From Prosapia bicincta (taxonomy: Eukaryota; Arthropoda; Insecta; Hemiptera; Cercopidae), in assembly GCA_036971475.1 (NCBI GenBank), contig JBAIZL010000010.1:9595526-9659525 (forward strand): a stretch of DNA of 64,000 bases. Reading direction: 5' to 3'. Below the pieces are notes generated by a model. It saw only the letters and a list, made by a program, of their open reading frames with translations, was not told where the DNA came from and did not search any database. Positions 1 through 14,195 of the stretch are shown one piece after another. The position numbers and the translations under genes are program-made. Positions within the stretch are counted from its first letter, which is position 1; each line of letters starts with the position of its first letter.

Positions 1-3000
1 ATGCTGAAGAAATATACATTTCTATAATGCAGATTTTATTTCTATTAATGCTGTAGAAAAATACATTTCTAGAATGCAGATTTTATTTCTATTAATGCTG
101 AAGAAATATACATTTCTAGAATGCAGATTTTATTTCTAATAATGCTGAAGAAATATACATTTCTATAATGCAGATTTTATTTCTATTAATGCTGTAGAAA
201 AATACATTTCTAGAATGCAGATTTTATTTCTATTAATGCTGAAGAAATATACATTTCTAGAATGCAGATTTTATTTCTATTAATGCTGTAGAAATATACA
301 TTTCTAGAATGCAGATTTTATTTCTATTAATGCTGCAGAAATATACATTTCTAGAATGCAGATTTTATTTCTATTAATGCTGAAGAAATATACATTTCTA
401 GAATGCAGATTTTATTTCTAATAATGCTGAAGAAATATACATTTCTATAATGCAGATTTTATTTCTAATAATGCTGTAGAAAAATACATTTCTAGAATGC
501 AGATTTTATTTCTATTAATGCTGAAGAAATATACATTTCTATAATGCAGATTTTATTTCTATTAATGCTGTAGAAAAATACATTTCTAGAATGCAGATTT
601 TATTTCTATTAATGCTGAAGAAATATACATTTCTAGAATGCAGATTTTATTTCTAATAATGCTGAAGAAATATACATTTCTATAATGCAGATTTTATTTC
701 TATTAATGCTGTAGAAAAATACATTTCTAGAATGCAGATTTTATTTCTATTAATGCTGAAGAAATATACATTTCTAGAATGCAGATTTTATTTCTATTAA
801 TGCTGTAGAAATATACATTTCTAGAATGCAGATTTTATTTCTATTAATGCTGCAGAAATATACATTTCTAGAATGCAGATTTTATTTCTATTAATGCTAA
901 AGAAATATACATTTCTAGAATGCAGATTTTATTTCTATTAATGCTGCAGAAATATACATTTCTAGAATGCAGATTTTATTTCTATTAATGCTGAAGAAAT
1001 ATACATGTCTAGAATGCAGATTTTATTTCTAATAATGCTGAAGAAATATACATTTCTATAATGCAGATTTTATTTCTATTAATGCTGTAGAAAAATACAT
1101 TTCTAGAATGCAGATTTTATTTCTATTAATGCTGAAGAAATATACATTTCTAGAATGCAGATTTTATTTCTATTAATGCTGTAGAAATATACATTTCTAG
1201 AATGCAGATTTTATTTCTATTAATGCTGCAGAAATATACATTTCTAGAATGCAGATTTTATTTCTATTAATGCTAAAGAAATATACATTTCTAGAATGCA
1301 GATTTTATTTCTATTAATGCTGCAGAAATATACATTTCTAGAATGCAGATTTTATTTCTATTAATGCTGAAGAAATATACATGTCTAGAATGCAGATTTT
1401 ATTTCTAATAATGCTGAAGAAATATACATTTCTATAATGCAGATTTTATTTCTATTAATGCTGTAGAAAAATACATTTCTAGAATGCAGATTTTATTTCT
1501 ATTAATGCTGAAGAAATATACATTTCTAGAATGCAGATTTTATTTCTATTAATGCTGTAGAAATATACATTTCTAGAATGCAGATTTTATTTCTATTAAT
1601 GCTGTAGAAATATACATTTCTGGAATGCAGATTTTATTTCTATTAATGCTGTAGAAATATACATTTCTAGAATGCAGATTTTATTTCTATTAATGCTGTA
1701 GAAATATACATTTCTAGAATGCAGATTTTATTTCTATTAATGCTGCAGAAATATACATTTCTAGAATGCAGATTTTATTTCTATTAATGCTGAAGAAATA
1801 TACATTTCTAGAATGCAGATTTTATTTCTATTAATGCTGTAGAAATATACATTTCTAGAATGCAGATTTTATTTCTATTAATGCTGCAGAAATATACATT
1901 TCTAGAATGCAGATTTTATTTCTATTAATGCTAAAGAAATATACATTTCTATAATGCAGATTTTATTTCTATTAATGCTGCAGAAATATACATTTCTAGA
2001 ATGCAGATTTTATTTCTATTAATGCTAAAGAAATATACATTTCTAGAATGCAGATTTTATTTCTATTAATGCTGCAGAAATATACATTTCTAGAATGCAG
2101 ATTTTATTTCTATTAATGCTAAAGAAATATACATTTCTATAATGCAGATTTTATTTCTATTAATGCTGCAGAAATATACATTTCTAGAATGCAGATTTTA
2201 TTTCTATTAATGCTAAAGAAATATACATTTCTAGAATGCAGATTTTATTTCTATTAATGCTGCAGAAATATACATTTCTAGAATGCAGATTTTATTTCTA
2301 TTAATGCTAAAGAAATATACATTTCTAGAATGCAGATTTTATTTCTATTAATGCTGCAGAAATATACATTTCTAGAATGCAGATTTTATTTCTATTAATG
2401 CTAAAGAAATATACATTTCTAGAATGCAGATTTTATTTCTATTAATGCTGCAGAAATATACATTTCTAGAATGCAGATTTTATTTCTATTAATGCTAAAG
2501 AAATATACATTTCTAGAATGCAGATTTTATTTCTATTAATGCTGTAGAAATATACATTTCTAGAATGCAGATTTTATTTCTATTAATGCTGTAGAAATAT
2601 ACATTTCTAGAATGCAGATTTTATTTCTATTAATGCTGCAGAAATATACATTTCTAGAATGCAGATTTTATTTCTATTAATGCTGCAGAAATATACATTT
2701 CTAGAATGCAGATTTTATTTCTATTAATGCTAAAGAAATATACATTTCTAGAATGCAGATTTTATTTCTATTAATGCTGTAGAAATATACATTTCTAGAA
2801 TGCAGATTTTATTTCTATTAATGCTGCAGAAATATACATTTCTAGAATGCAGATTTTATTTCTATTAATGCTAAAGAAATATACATTTCTATAATGCAGA
2901 TTTTATTTCTATTAATGCTGCAGAAATATACATTTCTAGAATGCAGATTTTATTTCTATTAATGCTAAAGAAATATACATTTCTAGAATGCAGATTTTAT

Positions 3001-6000
3001 TTCTATTAATGCTGCAGAAATATACATTTCTAGAATGCAGATTTTATTTCTATTAATGCTAAAGAAATATACATTTCTATAATGCAGATTTTATTTCTAT
3101 TAATGCTAAAGAAATATACATTTCTAGAATGCAGATTTTATTTCTATTAATGCTAAAGAAATATACATTTCTATAATGCAGATTTTATTTCTATTAATGC
3201 TGCAGAAATATACATTTCTAGAATGCAGATTTTATTTCTATTAATGCTAAAGAAATATACATTTCTAGAATGCAGATTTTATTTCTATTAATGCTGCAGA
3301 AATATACATTTCTAGAATGCAGATTTTATTTCTATTAATGCTAAAGAAATATACATTTCTATAATGCAGATTTTATTTCTATTAATGCTAAAGAAATATA
3401 CATTTCTAGAATGCAGATTTTATTTCTAATAATGCTGAAGAAATATACATTTCTATAATGCAGATTTTATTTCTATTAATGCTGTAGAAAAATACATTTC
3501 TAGAATGCAGATTTTATTTCTATTAATGCTGCAGAAATATACATTTCTAGAATGCTGATTTTATTTCTATTAAATGCTGTAGAAATATACATTTCTAGAA
3601 TGCAGATTTTATTTCTATTAATGCTGCAGAAATATACATTTCTAGAATGCAGATTTTATTTCTATTAATGCTAAAGAAATATACATTTCTAGAATGCAGA
3701 TTTTATTTCTATTAATGCTAAAGAAATATACATTTCTAGAATGCAGATTTTATTTCTATTAATGCTAAAGAAATATACATTTCTAGAATGCAGATTTTAT
3801 TTCTATTAATGCTAAAGAAATATACATTTCTAGAATGCAGATTTTATTTCTATTAATGCTAAAGAAATATACATTTCTATAATGCAGATTTTATTTCTAT
3901 TAATGCTGCAGAAATATACATTTCTAGAATGCAGATTTTATTTCTATTAATGCTAAAGAAATATACATTTCTAGAATGCAGATTTTATTTCTATTAATGC
4001 TGCAGAAATATACATTTCTAGAATGCAGATTTTATTTCTATTAATGCTAAAGAAATATACATTTCTAGAATGCAGATTTTATTTCTATTAATGCTGCAGA
4101 AATATACATTTCTATAATGCAGATTTTATTTCTATTAATGCTGCAGAAATATACATTTCTAGAATGCAGATTTTATTTCTATTAATGCTAAAGAAATATA
4201 CATTTCTAGAATGCAGATTTTATTTCTATTAATGCTGCAGAAATATACATTTCTAGAATGCAGATTTTATTTCTATTAATGCTGCAGAAATATACATTTC
4301 TATAATGCAGATTTTATTTCTATTAATGCTGCAGAAATATACATTTCTAGAATGCAGATTTTATTTCTATTAATGCTAAAGAAATATACATTTCTAGAAT
4401 GCAGATTTTATTTCTATTAATGCTGCAGAAATATACATTTCTAGAATGCAGATTTTATTTCTATTAATGCTGCAGAAATATACATTTCTATAATGCAGAT
4501 TTTATTTCTATTAATGCTAAAGAAATATACATTTCTAGAATGCAGATTTTATTTCTATTAATGCTAAAGAAATATACATTTCTAGAATGCAGATTTTATT
4601 TCTATTAATGCTGCAGAAATATACATTTCTAGAATGCAGATTTTATTTCTATTAATGCTAAAGAAATATACATTTCTAGAATGCAGATTTTATTTCTATT
4701 AATGCTGCAGAAATATACATTTCTAGAATGCAGATTTTATTTCTATTAATGCTGCAGAAATATACATTTCTATAATGCAGATTTTATTTCTATTAATGCT
4801 GCAGAAATATACATTTCTAGAATGCAGATTTTATTTCTATTAATGCTAAAGAAATATACATTTCTAGAATGCAGATTTTATTTCTATTAATGCTGCAGAA
4901 ATATACATTTCTAGAATGCAGATTTTATTTCTATTAATGCTGCAGAAATATACATTTCTATAATGCAGATTTTATTTCTATTAATGCTAAAGAAATATAC
5001 ATTTCTAGAATGCAGATTTTATTTCTATTAATGCTGCAGAAATATACATTTCTATAATGCAGATTTTATTTCTATTAATGCTGCAGAAATATACATTTCT
5101 ATAATGCAGATTTTATTTCTATTAATGCTGCAGAAATATACATTTCTAGAATGCAGATTTTATTTCTATTAATGCTGCAGAAATATACATTTCTATAATG
5201 CAGATTTTATTTCTATTAATGCTGCAGAAATATACATTTCTAGAATGCAGATTTTATTTCTATTAATGCTAAAGAAATATACATTTCTAGAATGCAGATT
5301 TTATTTCTATTAATGCTGCAGAAATATACATTTCTAGAATGCAGATTTTATTTCTATTAATGCTAAAGAAATATACATTTCTAGAATGCAGATTTTATTT
5401 CTATTAATGCTGCAGAAATATACATTTCTATAATGCAGATTTTATTTCTATTAATGCTGCAGAAATATACATTTCTAGAATGCAGATTTTATTTCTATTA
5501 ATGCTAAAGAAATATACATTTCTATAATGCAGATTTTATTTCTATTAATGCTGCAGAAATATACATTTCTAGAATGCAGATTTTATTTCTATTAATGCTG
5601 CAGAAATATACATTTCTAGAATGCAGATTTTATTTCTATTAATGCTGCAGAAATATACATTTCTAGAATGCAGATTTTATTTCTATTAATGCTAAAGAAA
5701 TATACATTTCTAGAATGCAGATTTTATTTCTATTAATGCTAAAGAAATATACATTTCTATAATGCAGATTTTATTTCTATTAATGCTAAAGAAATATACA
5801 TTTCTATAATGCAGATTTTATTTCTATTAATGCTGCAGAAATATACATTTCTAGAATGCAGATTTTATTTCTATTAATGCTAAAGAAATATACATTTCTA
5901 TAATGCAGATTTTATTTCTATTAATGCTGCAGAAATATACATTTCTAGAATGCAGATTTTATTTCTATTAATGCTGCAGAAATATACATTTCTAGAATGC

Positions 6001-7168
6001 AGATTTTATTTCTATTAATGCTAAAGAAATATACATTTCTAGAATGCAGATTTTATTTCTATTAATGCTAAAGAAATATACATTTCTATAATGCAGATTT
6101 TATTTCTATTAATGCTAAAGAAATATACATTTCTATAATGCAGATTTTATTTCTATTAATGCTGCAGAAATATACATTTCTAGAATGCAGATTTTATTTC
6201 TATTAATGCTAAAGAAATATACATTTCTATAATGCAGATTTTATTTCTATTAATGCTGCAGAAATATACATTTCTAGAATGCAGATTTTATTTCTATTAA
6301 TGCTGCAGAAATATACATTTCTAGAATGCAGATTTTATTTCTATTAATGCTGCAGAAATATACATTTCTAGAATGCAGATTTTATTTCTATTAATGCTAA
6401 AGAAATATACATTTCTAGAATGCAGATTTTATTTCTATTAATGCTAAAGAAATATACATTTCTAGAATGCAGATTTTATTTCTATTAATGCTGCAGAAAT
6501 ATACATTTCTAGAATGCAGATTTTATTTCTATTAATGCTGCAGAAATATACATTTCTAGAATGCAGATTTTATTTCTATTAATGCTGCAGAAATATACAT
6601 TTCTAGAATGCAGATTTTATTTCTATTAATGCTGCAGAAATATACATTTCTAGAATGCAGATTTTATTTCTATTAATGCTGCAGAAATATACATTTCTAG
6701 AATGCAGATTTTATTTCTATTAATGCTGCAGAAATATACATTTCTAGAATGCAGATTTTATTTCTATTAATGCTGCAGAAATATACATTTCTAGAATGCA
6801 GATTTTATTTCTATTAATGCTGCAGAAATATACATTTCTAGAATGCAGATTTTATTTCTATTAATGCTGCAGAAATATACATTTCTAGAATGCAGATTTT
6901 ATTTCTATTAATGCTGCAGAAATATACATTTCTAGAATGCAGATTTTATTTCTATTAATGCTGCAGAAATATACATTTCTAGAATGCAGATTTTATTTCT
7001 ATTAATGCTGCAGAAATATACATTTCTAGAATGCAGATTTTATTTCTATTAATGCTGCAGAAATATACATTTCTAGAATGCAGATTTTATTTCTATTAAT
7101 GCTGCAGAAATATACATTTCTAGAATGCAGATTTTATTTCTATTAATGCTGCAGAAATATACATTTCT
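1..7168. repeat. 47-bp minisatellite, about 152 units
   Basis: A head-to-tail array of an AT-rich 47-bp unit runs from the window edge to 7168, so its true left end is not seen. Each unit carries the landmarks GCAGATTTTATTTCTATTAA and ATACATTTCTAGAATG. Units differ mainly at two places: the four bases after AATGCT (GAAG, GTAG, GCAG or AAAG) and TCTAGAATG versus TCTATAATG. Higher-order copying is visible: the rare variant ACATGTCT recurs at 1003 and 1379, 376 bp (8 units) apart, and the CTAATAATG variant at 136 and 653, 517 bp (11 units) apart. GCAG and AAAG units often alternate between 1.9 and 5.6 kb, and from about 6.5 kb all units are nearly identical. There is no long open frame. Confidence 0.97.
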
Positions 7169-7442
7169 TAAATAAAATATAAACTATTAACTTGTAATAA
7201 TAATTATAATATTTTACAAGTACTAATATTGTTAAGTTTCAACATGAAAGTTTTGCCAATTGACATCAGCAGCATATATTTATAAAAAATAATAATTTTT
7301 AAGTTCTAGACAGAAGTTATAACTATTATTATTATAAATAAATTTATCTTAATTTAACTTTTGTCGTGTTTATATTAGCCATTTTAAATTATATTTTACT
7401 CATAAAGCCTCATAGTAAAAGAGATTGTTGTTTGTTGTCCAG
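7169..7442. other. Intron end before the PHD exon
   Basis: Single-copy AT-rich sequence between the 47-bp array and the PHD exon. Its last 20 bases form a T/G-rich tract ending in TTTGTTGTCCAG, a good splice acceptor. No other feature is seen. Confidence 0.6.
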
Positions 7443-7630
7443 CCAAGTGTAATTGAAGGAGAAGTTGACTGCTATTGCTGGAGATGTCATAGAGATGGCA
7501 GTGTAATTGCATGCGAAACATGTCCACGAGTGTATCATCTTCGCTGCATACAGTTAGATTTATCGCCAGGTCATGGTTGGGTTTGTCCGGAATGCAGTAC
7601 TGTAATGCATGCTGAAAACATTGATACCAG
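7443..7630 (+). CDS. Zmynd8: ZMYND8-like chromatin reader, PHD finger exon
   Basis: This internal exon encodes a complete C4HC3 PHD zinc finger. The eight zinc ligands are visible in order: CWRC, ACETC, HLRC (His and Cys) and CPEC, with the segment CPRVYH between them and the conserved WVCPEC at the end. The exon is followed by the start of the helix leading to the bromodomain. This PHD-linker-bromodomain order and the YCWRCH and CPRVYH strings match ZMYND8 (PRKCBP1/RACK7) better than its paralogue ZMYND11, which has a different finger (from memory of the families). In known ZMYND8 the PHD, bromodomain and PWWP act together to read histone H3 methylation and acetylation and recruit repressor complexes in the nucleus. 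The exon starts in phase 0 after TTGTCCAG and ends in AG before GTAATC, leaving two bases of an Arg codon. Confidence 0.94.
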
Positions 7631-8060
7631 GTAATCCTATAAAGTTCTGTTACATGCTGTTATATTTAATGGAATAGTGTATTTAGGTTAGCTAATAATT
7701 GTTTTCTAGAACTGTTGAATGCGAAATAGAAACTGCTCAAGTTTTGGTCTGAAAACTGAAAATAGAATTTTTACATTTGGGAAGGGCATAGTCTGTATAA
7801 AAACATAAACATATGGCCGGAAAAATTTATCAACTTATAACACAATATTAGTGTAAGGCTTTGATTATATCAACCTGAGTTTGTTTTTTTCTGAAATACC
7901 TCCAAAATTATTAATTCATTTAAATGTACAATTCTATTTTGTTCATTCTATTATGATTTTCTGGTGACTTATACTGTGGTGTTGTTAAATTAATTTTCAT
8001 GTTGCAATAAAAATATTTGCAAAAACCTCAATGCCACATAAGTAATAAAAAAATAACTAA
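7631..8060. other. Start of intron, no feature recognised
   Basis: AT-rich intronic sequence after the GTAATC donor. I see no coding or repeated structure before the fold-back arm near 8065. Confidence 0.5.
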
Positions 8061-8188
8061 TATTACTACATCATCATCAAAGGGTCCTATTACAAACTTG
8101 CAATCTAGAACAATAATTAACAAATTAGATTGACCTTTAGAAATAGAAGGGTCAGCCTAGTTTGTAAATTACTGTAATTTTGTAATAC

Positions 8189-8235
8189 AACCCTCTGATG
8201 ATAATGACATGGTCATTGAAATGTACATAAGGGTT
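8189..8235 (+). ncRNA. Hammerhead-ribozyme-like motif A1
   Basis: In order: stem I strand AACCCT, core CTGATGA (8195-8201), one extra T, hairpin AATGAC/GTCATT (8203-8208 with 8212-8217), core GAAA (8218-8221), palindrome ATGTACAT as a very short stem III (8221-8228), A as cleavage-site base, and AGGGTT, which pairs perfectly with stem I. This matches the minimal type I hammerhead, with a self-complementary stem III that would work best as a dimer, as in Penelope-like elements and some satellites. The one extra base before stem II departs from the canonical core. Of all copies here this one looks most intact. Confidence 0.6.
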
Positions 8236-8317
8236 TATTCTTTGGTAACTTGTAATGATAGTTATTATTTTTTTGTGGTATTGGTTTTTTTGCTAATATT
8301 TTTATTATAATATATCA

Positions 8318-8355
8318 CTAAACACTTGTAAATATTTACAAACTTGCCTATAGTA
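8318..8355 (-). repeat. Inverted partial 89-bp unit at the array edge
   Basis: These 38 bases are the reverse complement of the central part of the 89-bp unit. They face the first forward unit across a spacer of about 10 bases, so the left edge of the array can fold back on itself. Confidence 0.85.
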
Positions 8356-8365
8356 CTACTACTAG

Positions 8366-11300
8366 AGGCAAGTTCGTAAATATTCACAAGTGTTTAGGGA
8401 AAACTAGTAGCTCACGTGAAGATAGAATCAACAAATATAAGTAAGTGCTACTATAGGCAAGTTTATAAATATTCACAAGTGTTTAGGGAAAACTAGTAGC
8501 TCACGTGAAGATGGAATCAACAAATATAAGTAAGTGCTACTATAGGCAAGTTTGTAAATATTTACAAGTGTTTAGGGAAAACTAGTAGCTCACGTGAAGA
8601 TGGAATCAACAAATATAAGTAAGTGCTACTATAGGCAAGTTTGTAAATATTCACAAGTGTTTAGGGAAAACTAGTAGCTCACGTGAAGATGGAAACAACA
8701 AATATAAGTAAGTGCTACTATAGGCAAGTTTGTAAATATTCACAAGTGTTTAGGGAAAACTAGTAGCTCACGTGAAGATGGAATCAACAAATATAAGTAA
8801 GTGCTACTATAGGCAAGTTTGTAAATATTTACAAGTGTTTAGGGAAAACTAGTAGCTCACGTGAAGATGGAATCAACAAATATAAGTAAGTGCTACTATA
8901 GGCAAGTTTGTAAATATTCACAAGTGTTTAGGGAAAACTAGTAGCTCAAGTGAAGATAGAATCAACAAATATAAGTAAGTGCTACTATAGGCAAGTTTGT
9001 AAATATTTACAAGTGTTTAGGGAAAACTAGTAGCTCACGTGAAGATGGAATCAACAAATATAAGTAAGTGCTACTATAGGCAAGTTTGTAAATATTCACA
9101 AGTGTTTAGGGAAAACTAGTAGCTCACGTGAAGATGGAAACAACAAATATAAGTAAGTGCTACTATAGGCAAGTTTGTAAATATTCACAAGTGTTTAGGG
9201 AAAACTAGTAGCTCACGTGAAGATGGAATCAACAAATATAAGTAAGTGCTACTATAGGCAAGTTTGTAAATATTTACAAGTGTTTAGGGAAAACTAGTAG
9301 CTCACGTGAAGATGGAATCAACAAGTATAAGTAAGTGCTACTATAGGCAAGTTTGTAAATATTTACAAGTGTTTAGGGAAAACTAGTAGCTCACGTGAAG
9401 ATGGAATCAACAAATATAAGTAAGTGCTACTATAGGCAAGTTTGTAAATATTTACAAGTGGTTAGAGAAAACTAGTAGCTCACGTGAAGATGGAATCAAC
9501 AAATATAAGTAAGTGCTACTATAGGCAAGTTTGTAAATATTTACAAGTGTTTAGGGAAAACTAGTAGCTCACGTGAAGATGGAATCAACAAATATAAGTA
9601 AGTGCTACTATAGGCAAGTTTGTAAATATTTACAAGTGTTTAGGGAAAACTAGTAGCTCACGTGAAGATGGAATCAACAAATATAAGTAAGTGCTATAGG
9701 CAAGTTTGTAAATATTTACAAGTGTTTAGGGAAAACTAGTAGCTCACGTGAAGATGGAATCAACAAATATAAGTAAGTGCTACTATAAGCAAGTTTGTAA
9801 ATATTCACAAGTGTTTAGGGAAAACTAGTAGCTCACGTGAAGATGGAATCAACAAATATAAGTAAGTGCTACTATAAGCAAGTTTGTAAATATTTACAAG
9901 TGTTTAGGGAAAACTAGTAGCTCAAGTGAAGATGGAATCAACAAATATAAGTAAGTGCTACTATAGGCAAGTTTGTAAATATTTACAAGTGGTTAGAGAA
10001 AACTAGTAGCTCACGTGAAGATGGAATCAACAAATATAAGTAAGTGCTACTATAGGCAAGTTTGTAAATATTTACAAGTGTTTAGGGAAAACTAGTAGCT
10101 CACGTGAAGATGGAATCAACAAATATAAGTAAGTGCTACTATAGGCAAGTTTGTAAATATTTACAAGTGTTTAGGGAAAACTAGTAGCTCACGTGAAGAT
10201 GGAATCAACAAATATAAGTAAGTGCTACTATAGGCAAGTTTGTAAATATTTACAAGTGTTTAGGGAAAACTAGTAGCTCACGTGAAGATGGAATCAACAA
10301 ATATAAGTAAGTGCTACTATAGGCAAGTTTGTAAATATTTACAAGTGTTTAGGGAAAACTAGTAGCTCACGTGAAGATGGAATCAACAAATATAAGTAAG
10401 TGCTACTATAGGCAAGTTTGTAAATATTTACAAGTGTTTAGGGAAAACTAGTAGCTCACGTGAAGATGGAATCAACAAATATAAGTAAGTGCTACTATAG
10501 GCAAGTTTGTAAATATTTACAAGTGTTTAGGGAAAACTAGTAGCTCACGTGAAGATGGAATCAACAAATATAAGTAAGTGCTACTATAGGCAAGTTTGTA
10601 AATATTTACAAGTGTTTAGGGAAAACTAGTAGCTCACGTGAAGATGGAATCAACAAATATAAGTAAGTGCTACTATAGGCAAGTTTGTAAATATTTACAA
10701 GTGTTTAGGGAAAACTAGTAGCTCACGTGAAGATGGAATCAACAAATATAAGTAAGTGCTACTATAGGCAAGTTTGTAAATATTTACAAGTGTTTAGGGA
10801 AAACTAGTAGCTCACGTGAAGATGGAATCAACAAATATAAGTAAGTGCTACTATAGGCAAGTTTGTAAATATTTACAAGTGTTTAGGGAAAACTAGTAGC
10901 TCACGTAAAGATGGAATCAACAAATATAAGTAAGTGCTACTATAGGCAAGTTTGTAAATATTTACAAGTGGTTAGAGAAAACTAGTAGCTCACGTGAAGA
11001 TGGAATCAACAAATATAAGTAAGTGCTACTATAGGCAAGTTTGTAAATATTTACAAGTGTTTAGGGAAAACTAGTAGCTCACGTGAAGATGGAATCAACA
11101 AATATAAGTAAGTGCTACTATAGGCAAGTTTGTAAATATTTACAAGTGTTTAGGGAAAACTAGTAGCTCACGTGAAGATGGAATCAACAAATATAAGTAA
11201 GTGCTACTATAGGCAAGTTTGTAAATATTTACAAGTGTTTAGGGAAAACTAGTAGCTCACGTGAAGATGGAATCAACAAATATAAGTGCTACTATAGGCA

Positions 11301-14195
11301 AGTTTGTAAATATTTACAAGTGTTTAGGGAAAACTAGTAGCTCACGTGAAGATGGAATCAACAAATATAAGTGCTACTATAGGCAAGTTTGTAAATATTT
11401 ACAAGTGTTTAGGGAAAACTAGTAGCTCACGTGAAGATGGAATCAACAAATATAAGTGCTACTATAGGCAAGTTTGTAAATATTTACAAGTGTTTAGGGA
11501 AAACTAGTAGCTCACGTAAAGATGGAATCAACAAATATAAGTAAGTGCTACTATAGGCAAGTTTGTAAATATTTACAAGTGGTTAGAGAAAACTAGTAGC
11601 TCACGTGAAGATGGAATCAACAAATATAAGTAAGTGCTACTATAGGCAAGTTTGTAAATATTTACAAGTGGTTAGAGAAAACTAGTAGCTCACGTGAAGA
11701 TGGAATCAACAAATATAAGTAAGTGCTACTATAGGCAAGTTTGTAAATATTTACAAGTGTTTAGGGAAAACTAGTAGCTCACGTGAAGATGGAATCAACA
11801 AATATAAGTAAGTGCTACTATAGGCAAGTTTGTAAATATTTACAAGTGTTTAGGGAAAACTAGTAGCTCACGTGAAGATGGAATCAACAAATATAAGTAA
11901 GTGCTACTATAGGCAAGTTTGTAAATATTTACAAGTGTTTAGGGAAAACTAGTAGCTCACGTGAAGATGGAATCAACAAATATAAGTGCTACTATAGGCA
12001 AGTTTGTAAATATTTACAAGTGTTTAGGGAAAACTAGTAGCTCACGTGAAGATGGAATCAACAAATATAAGTGCTACTATAGGCAAGTTTGTAAATATTT
12101 ACAAGTGTTTAGGGAAAACTAGTAGCTCACGTGAAGATGGAATCAACAAATATAAGTGCTACTATAGGCAAGTTTGTAAATATTTACAAGTGTTTAGGGA
12201 AAACTAGTAGCTCACGTAAAGATGGAATCAACAAATATAAGTAAGTGCTACTATAGGCAAGTTTGTAAATATTTACAAGTGGTTAGAGAAAACTAGTAGC
12301 TCACGTGAAGATGGAATCAACAAATATAAGTAAGTGCTACTATAGGCAAGTTTGTAAATATTTACAAGTGGTTAGAGAAAACTAGTAGCTCACGTGAAGA
12401 TGGAATCAACAAATATAAGTAAGTGCTACTATAGGCAAGTTTGTAAATATTTACAAGTGTTTAGGGAAAACTAGTAGCTCACGTGAAGATGGAATCAACA
12501 AATATAAGTAAGTGCTACTATAGGCAAGTTTGTAAATATTTACAAGTGTTTAGGGAAAACTAGTAGCTCACGTGAAGATGGAATCAACAAATATAAGTAA
12601 GTGCTACTATAGCCAAGTTTGTAAATATTTACAAGTGTTTAGGGAAAACTAGTAGCTCACGTGAAGATGGAATCAACAAATATAAGTAAGTGCTACTATA
12701 AGCAAGTTTGTAAATATTTACAAGTGTTTAGGGAAAACTAGTAGCTCACGTGAAGATGGAATCAACAAATATAAGTAAGTGCTACTATAGGCAAGTTTGT
12801 AAATATTTACCAGTGTTTAGGGAAAACTAGTAGCTCACGTGAAGATGGAATCAACAAATATAAGTAAGTGCTACTATAGGCAAGTTTGTAAATATTCACA
12901 AGTGTTTAGGGAAAACTAGTAGCTCACGTGAAGATGGAATCAACAAATATAAGTAAGTGCTACTATAAGCAAGTTTGTAAATATTCACAAGTGTTTAGGG
13001 AAAACTAGTAGCTCACGTGAAGATGGAATCAACAAATATAAGTAAGTGCTACTATAGGCAAGTTTGTAAATATTTACAAGTGTTTAGGGAAAACTAGTAG
13101 CTCACGTGAAGATGGAATCAACAAATATAAGTAAGTGCTACTATAGGCAAGTTTGTAAATATTTACAAGTGTTTAGGGAAAACTAGTAGCTCACGTGAAG
13201 ATGGAATCAACAAATATAAGTAAGTGCTACTATAGGCAAGTTTGTAAATATTCACAAGTGTTTAGGGAAAACTAGTAGCTCACGTGAAGATGGAATCAAC
13301 AAATATAAGTAAGTGCTACTATAGGCAAGTTTGTAAATATTCACAAGTGTTTAGGGAAAACTAGTAGCTCACGTGAAGATGGAATCAACAAATATAAGTA
13401 AGTGCTACTATAGGCAAGTTTGTAAATATTTACAAGTGTTTAGGGAAAACTAGTAGCTCACGTGAAGATGGAATCAACAAATATAAGTAAGTGCTACTAT
13501 AGGCAAGTTTGTAAATATTCACAAGTGTTTAGGGAAAACTAGTAGCTCACGTGAAGATGGAATCAACAAATATAAGTAAGTGCTACTATAAGCAAGTTTG
13601 TAAATATTTACAAGTGTTTAGGGAAAACTAGTAGCTCAAGTGAAGATGGAATCAACAAATATAAGTAAGTGCTACTATAGGCAAGTTTGTAAATATTCAC
13701 AAGTGTTTAGGGAAAACTAGTAGCTCACGTGAAGATGGAATCAACAAATATAAGTAAGTGCTACTATAAGCAAGTTTGTAAATATTTACAAGTGTTTAGG
13801 GAAAACTAGTAGCTCACGTGAAGATGGAATCAACAAATATAAGTAAGTGCTACTATAGGCAAGTTTGTAAATATTCACAAGTGTTTAGGGAAAACTAGTA
13901 GCTCACGTGAAGATGGAATCAACAAATATAAGTAAGTGCTACTATAGGCAAGTTTGTAAATATTTACAAGTGGTTAGAGAAAACTAGTAGCTCACGTGAA
14001 GATGGAATCAACAAATATAAGTAAGTGCTACTATAGCCAAGTTTGTAAATATACACAAGTGTTTAGGGAAAACTAGTAGCTCACGTGAAGATGGAATCAA
14101 CAAATATAAGTAAGTGCTACTATAGCCAAGTTTGTAAATATACACAAGTGTTTAGGGAAAACTAGTAGCTCACGTGAAGATGGAATCAACAAATA
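8366..14195. repeat. 89-bp minisatellite, about 66 units
   Basis: A head-to-tail array whose unit contains GTGCTACTATAGGCAAGTTT, TTAGGGAAAACTAGTAGCTC and GTGAAGATGGAATCAAC. Most units are 89 bp; six are 85 bp through loss of one AAGT. Variants include ATATTCACAAG for ATATTTACAAG, GTTAGAGAAA for TTTAGGGAAA, and CACGTAAAG for CACGTGAAG. The CACGTAAAG variant occurs at 10902, 11513 and 12213. The last two are exactly 700 bp apart (three 85-bp plus five 89-bp units), which shows that a multi-unit block was duplicated. It lies in the intron after the PHD exon. Confidence 0.97.
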
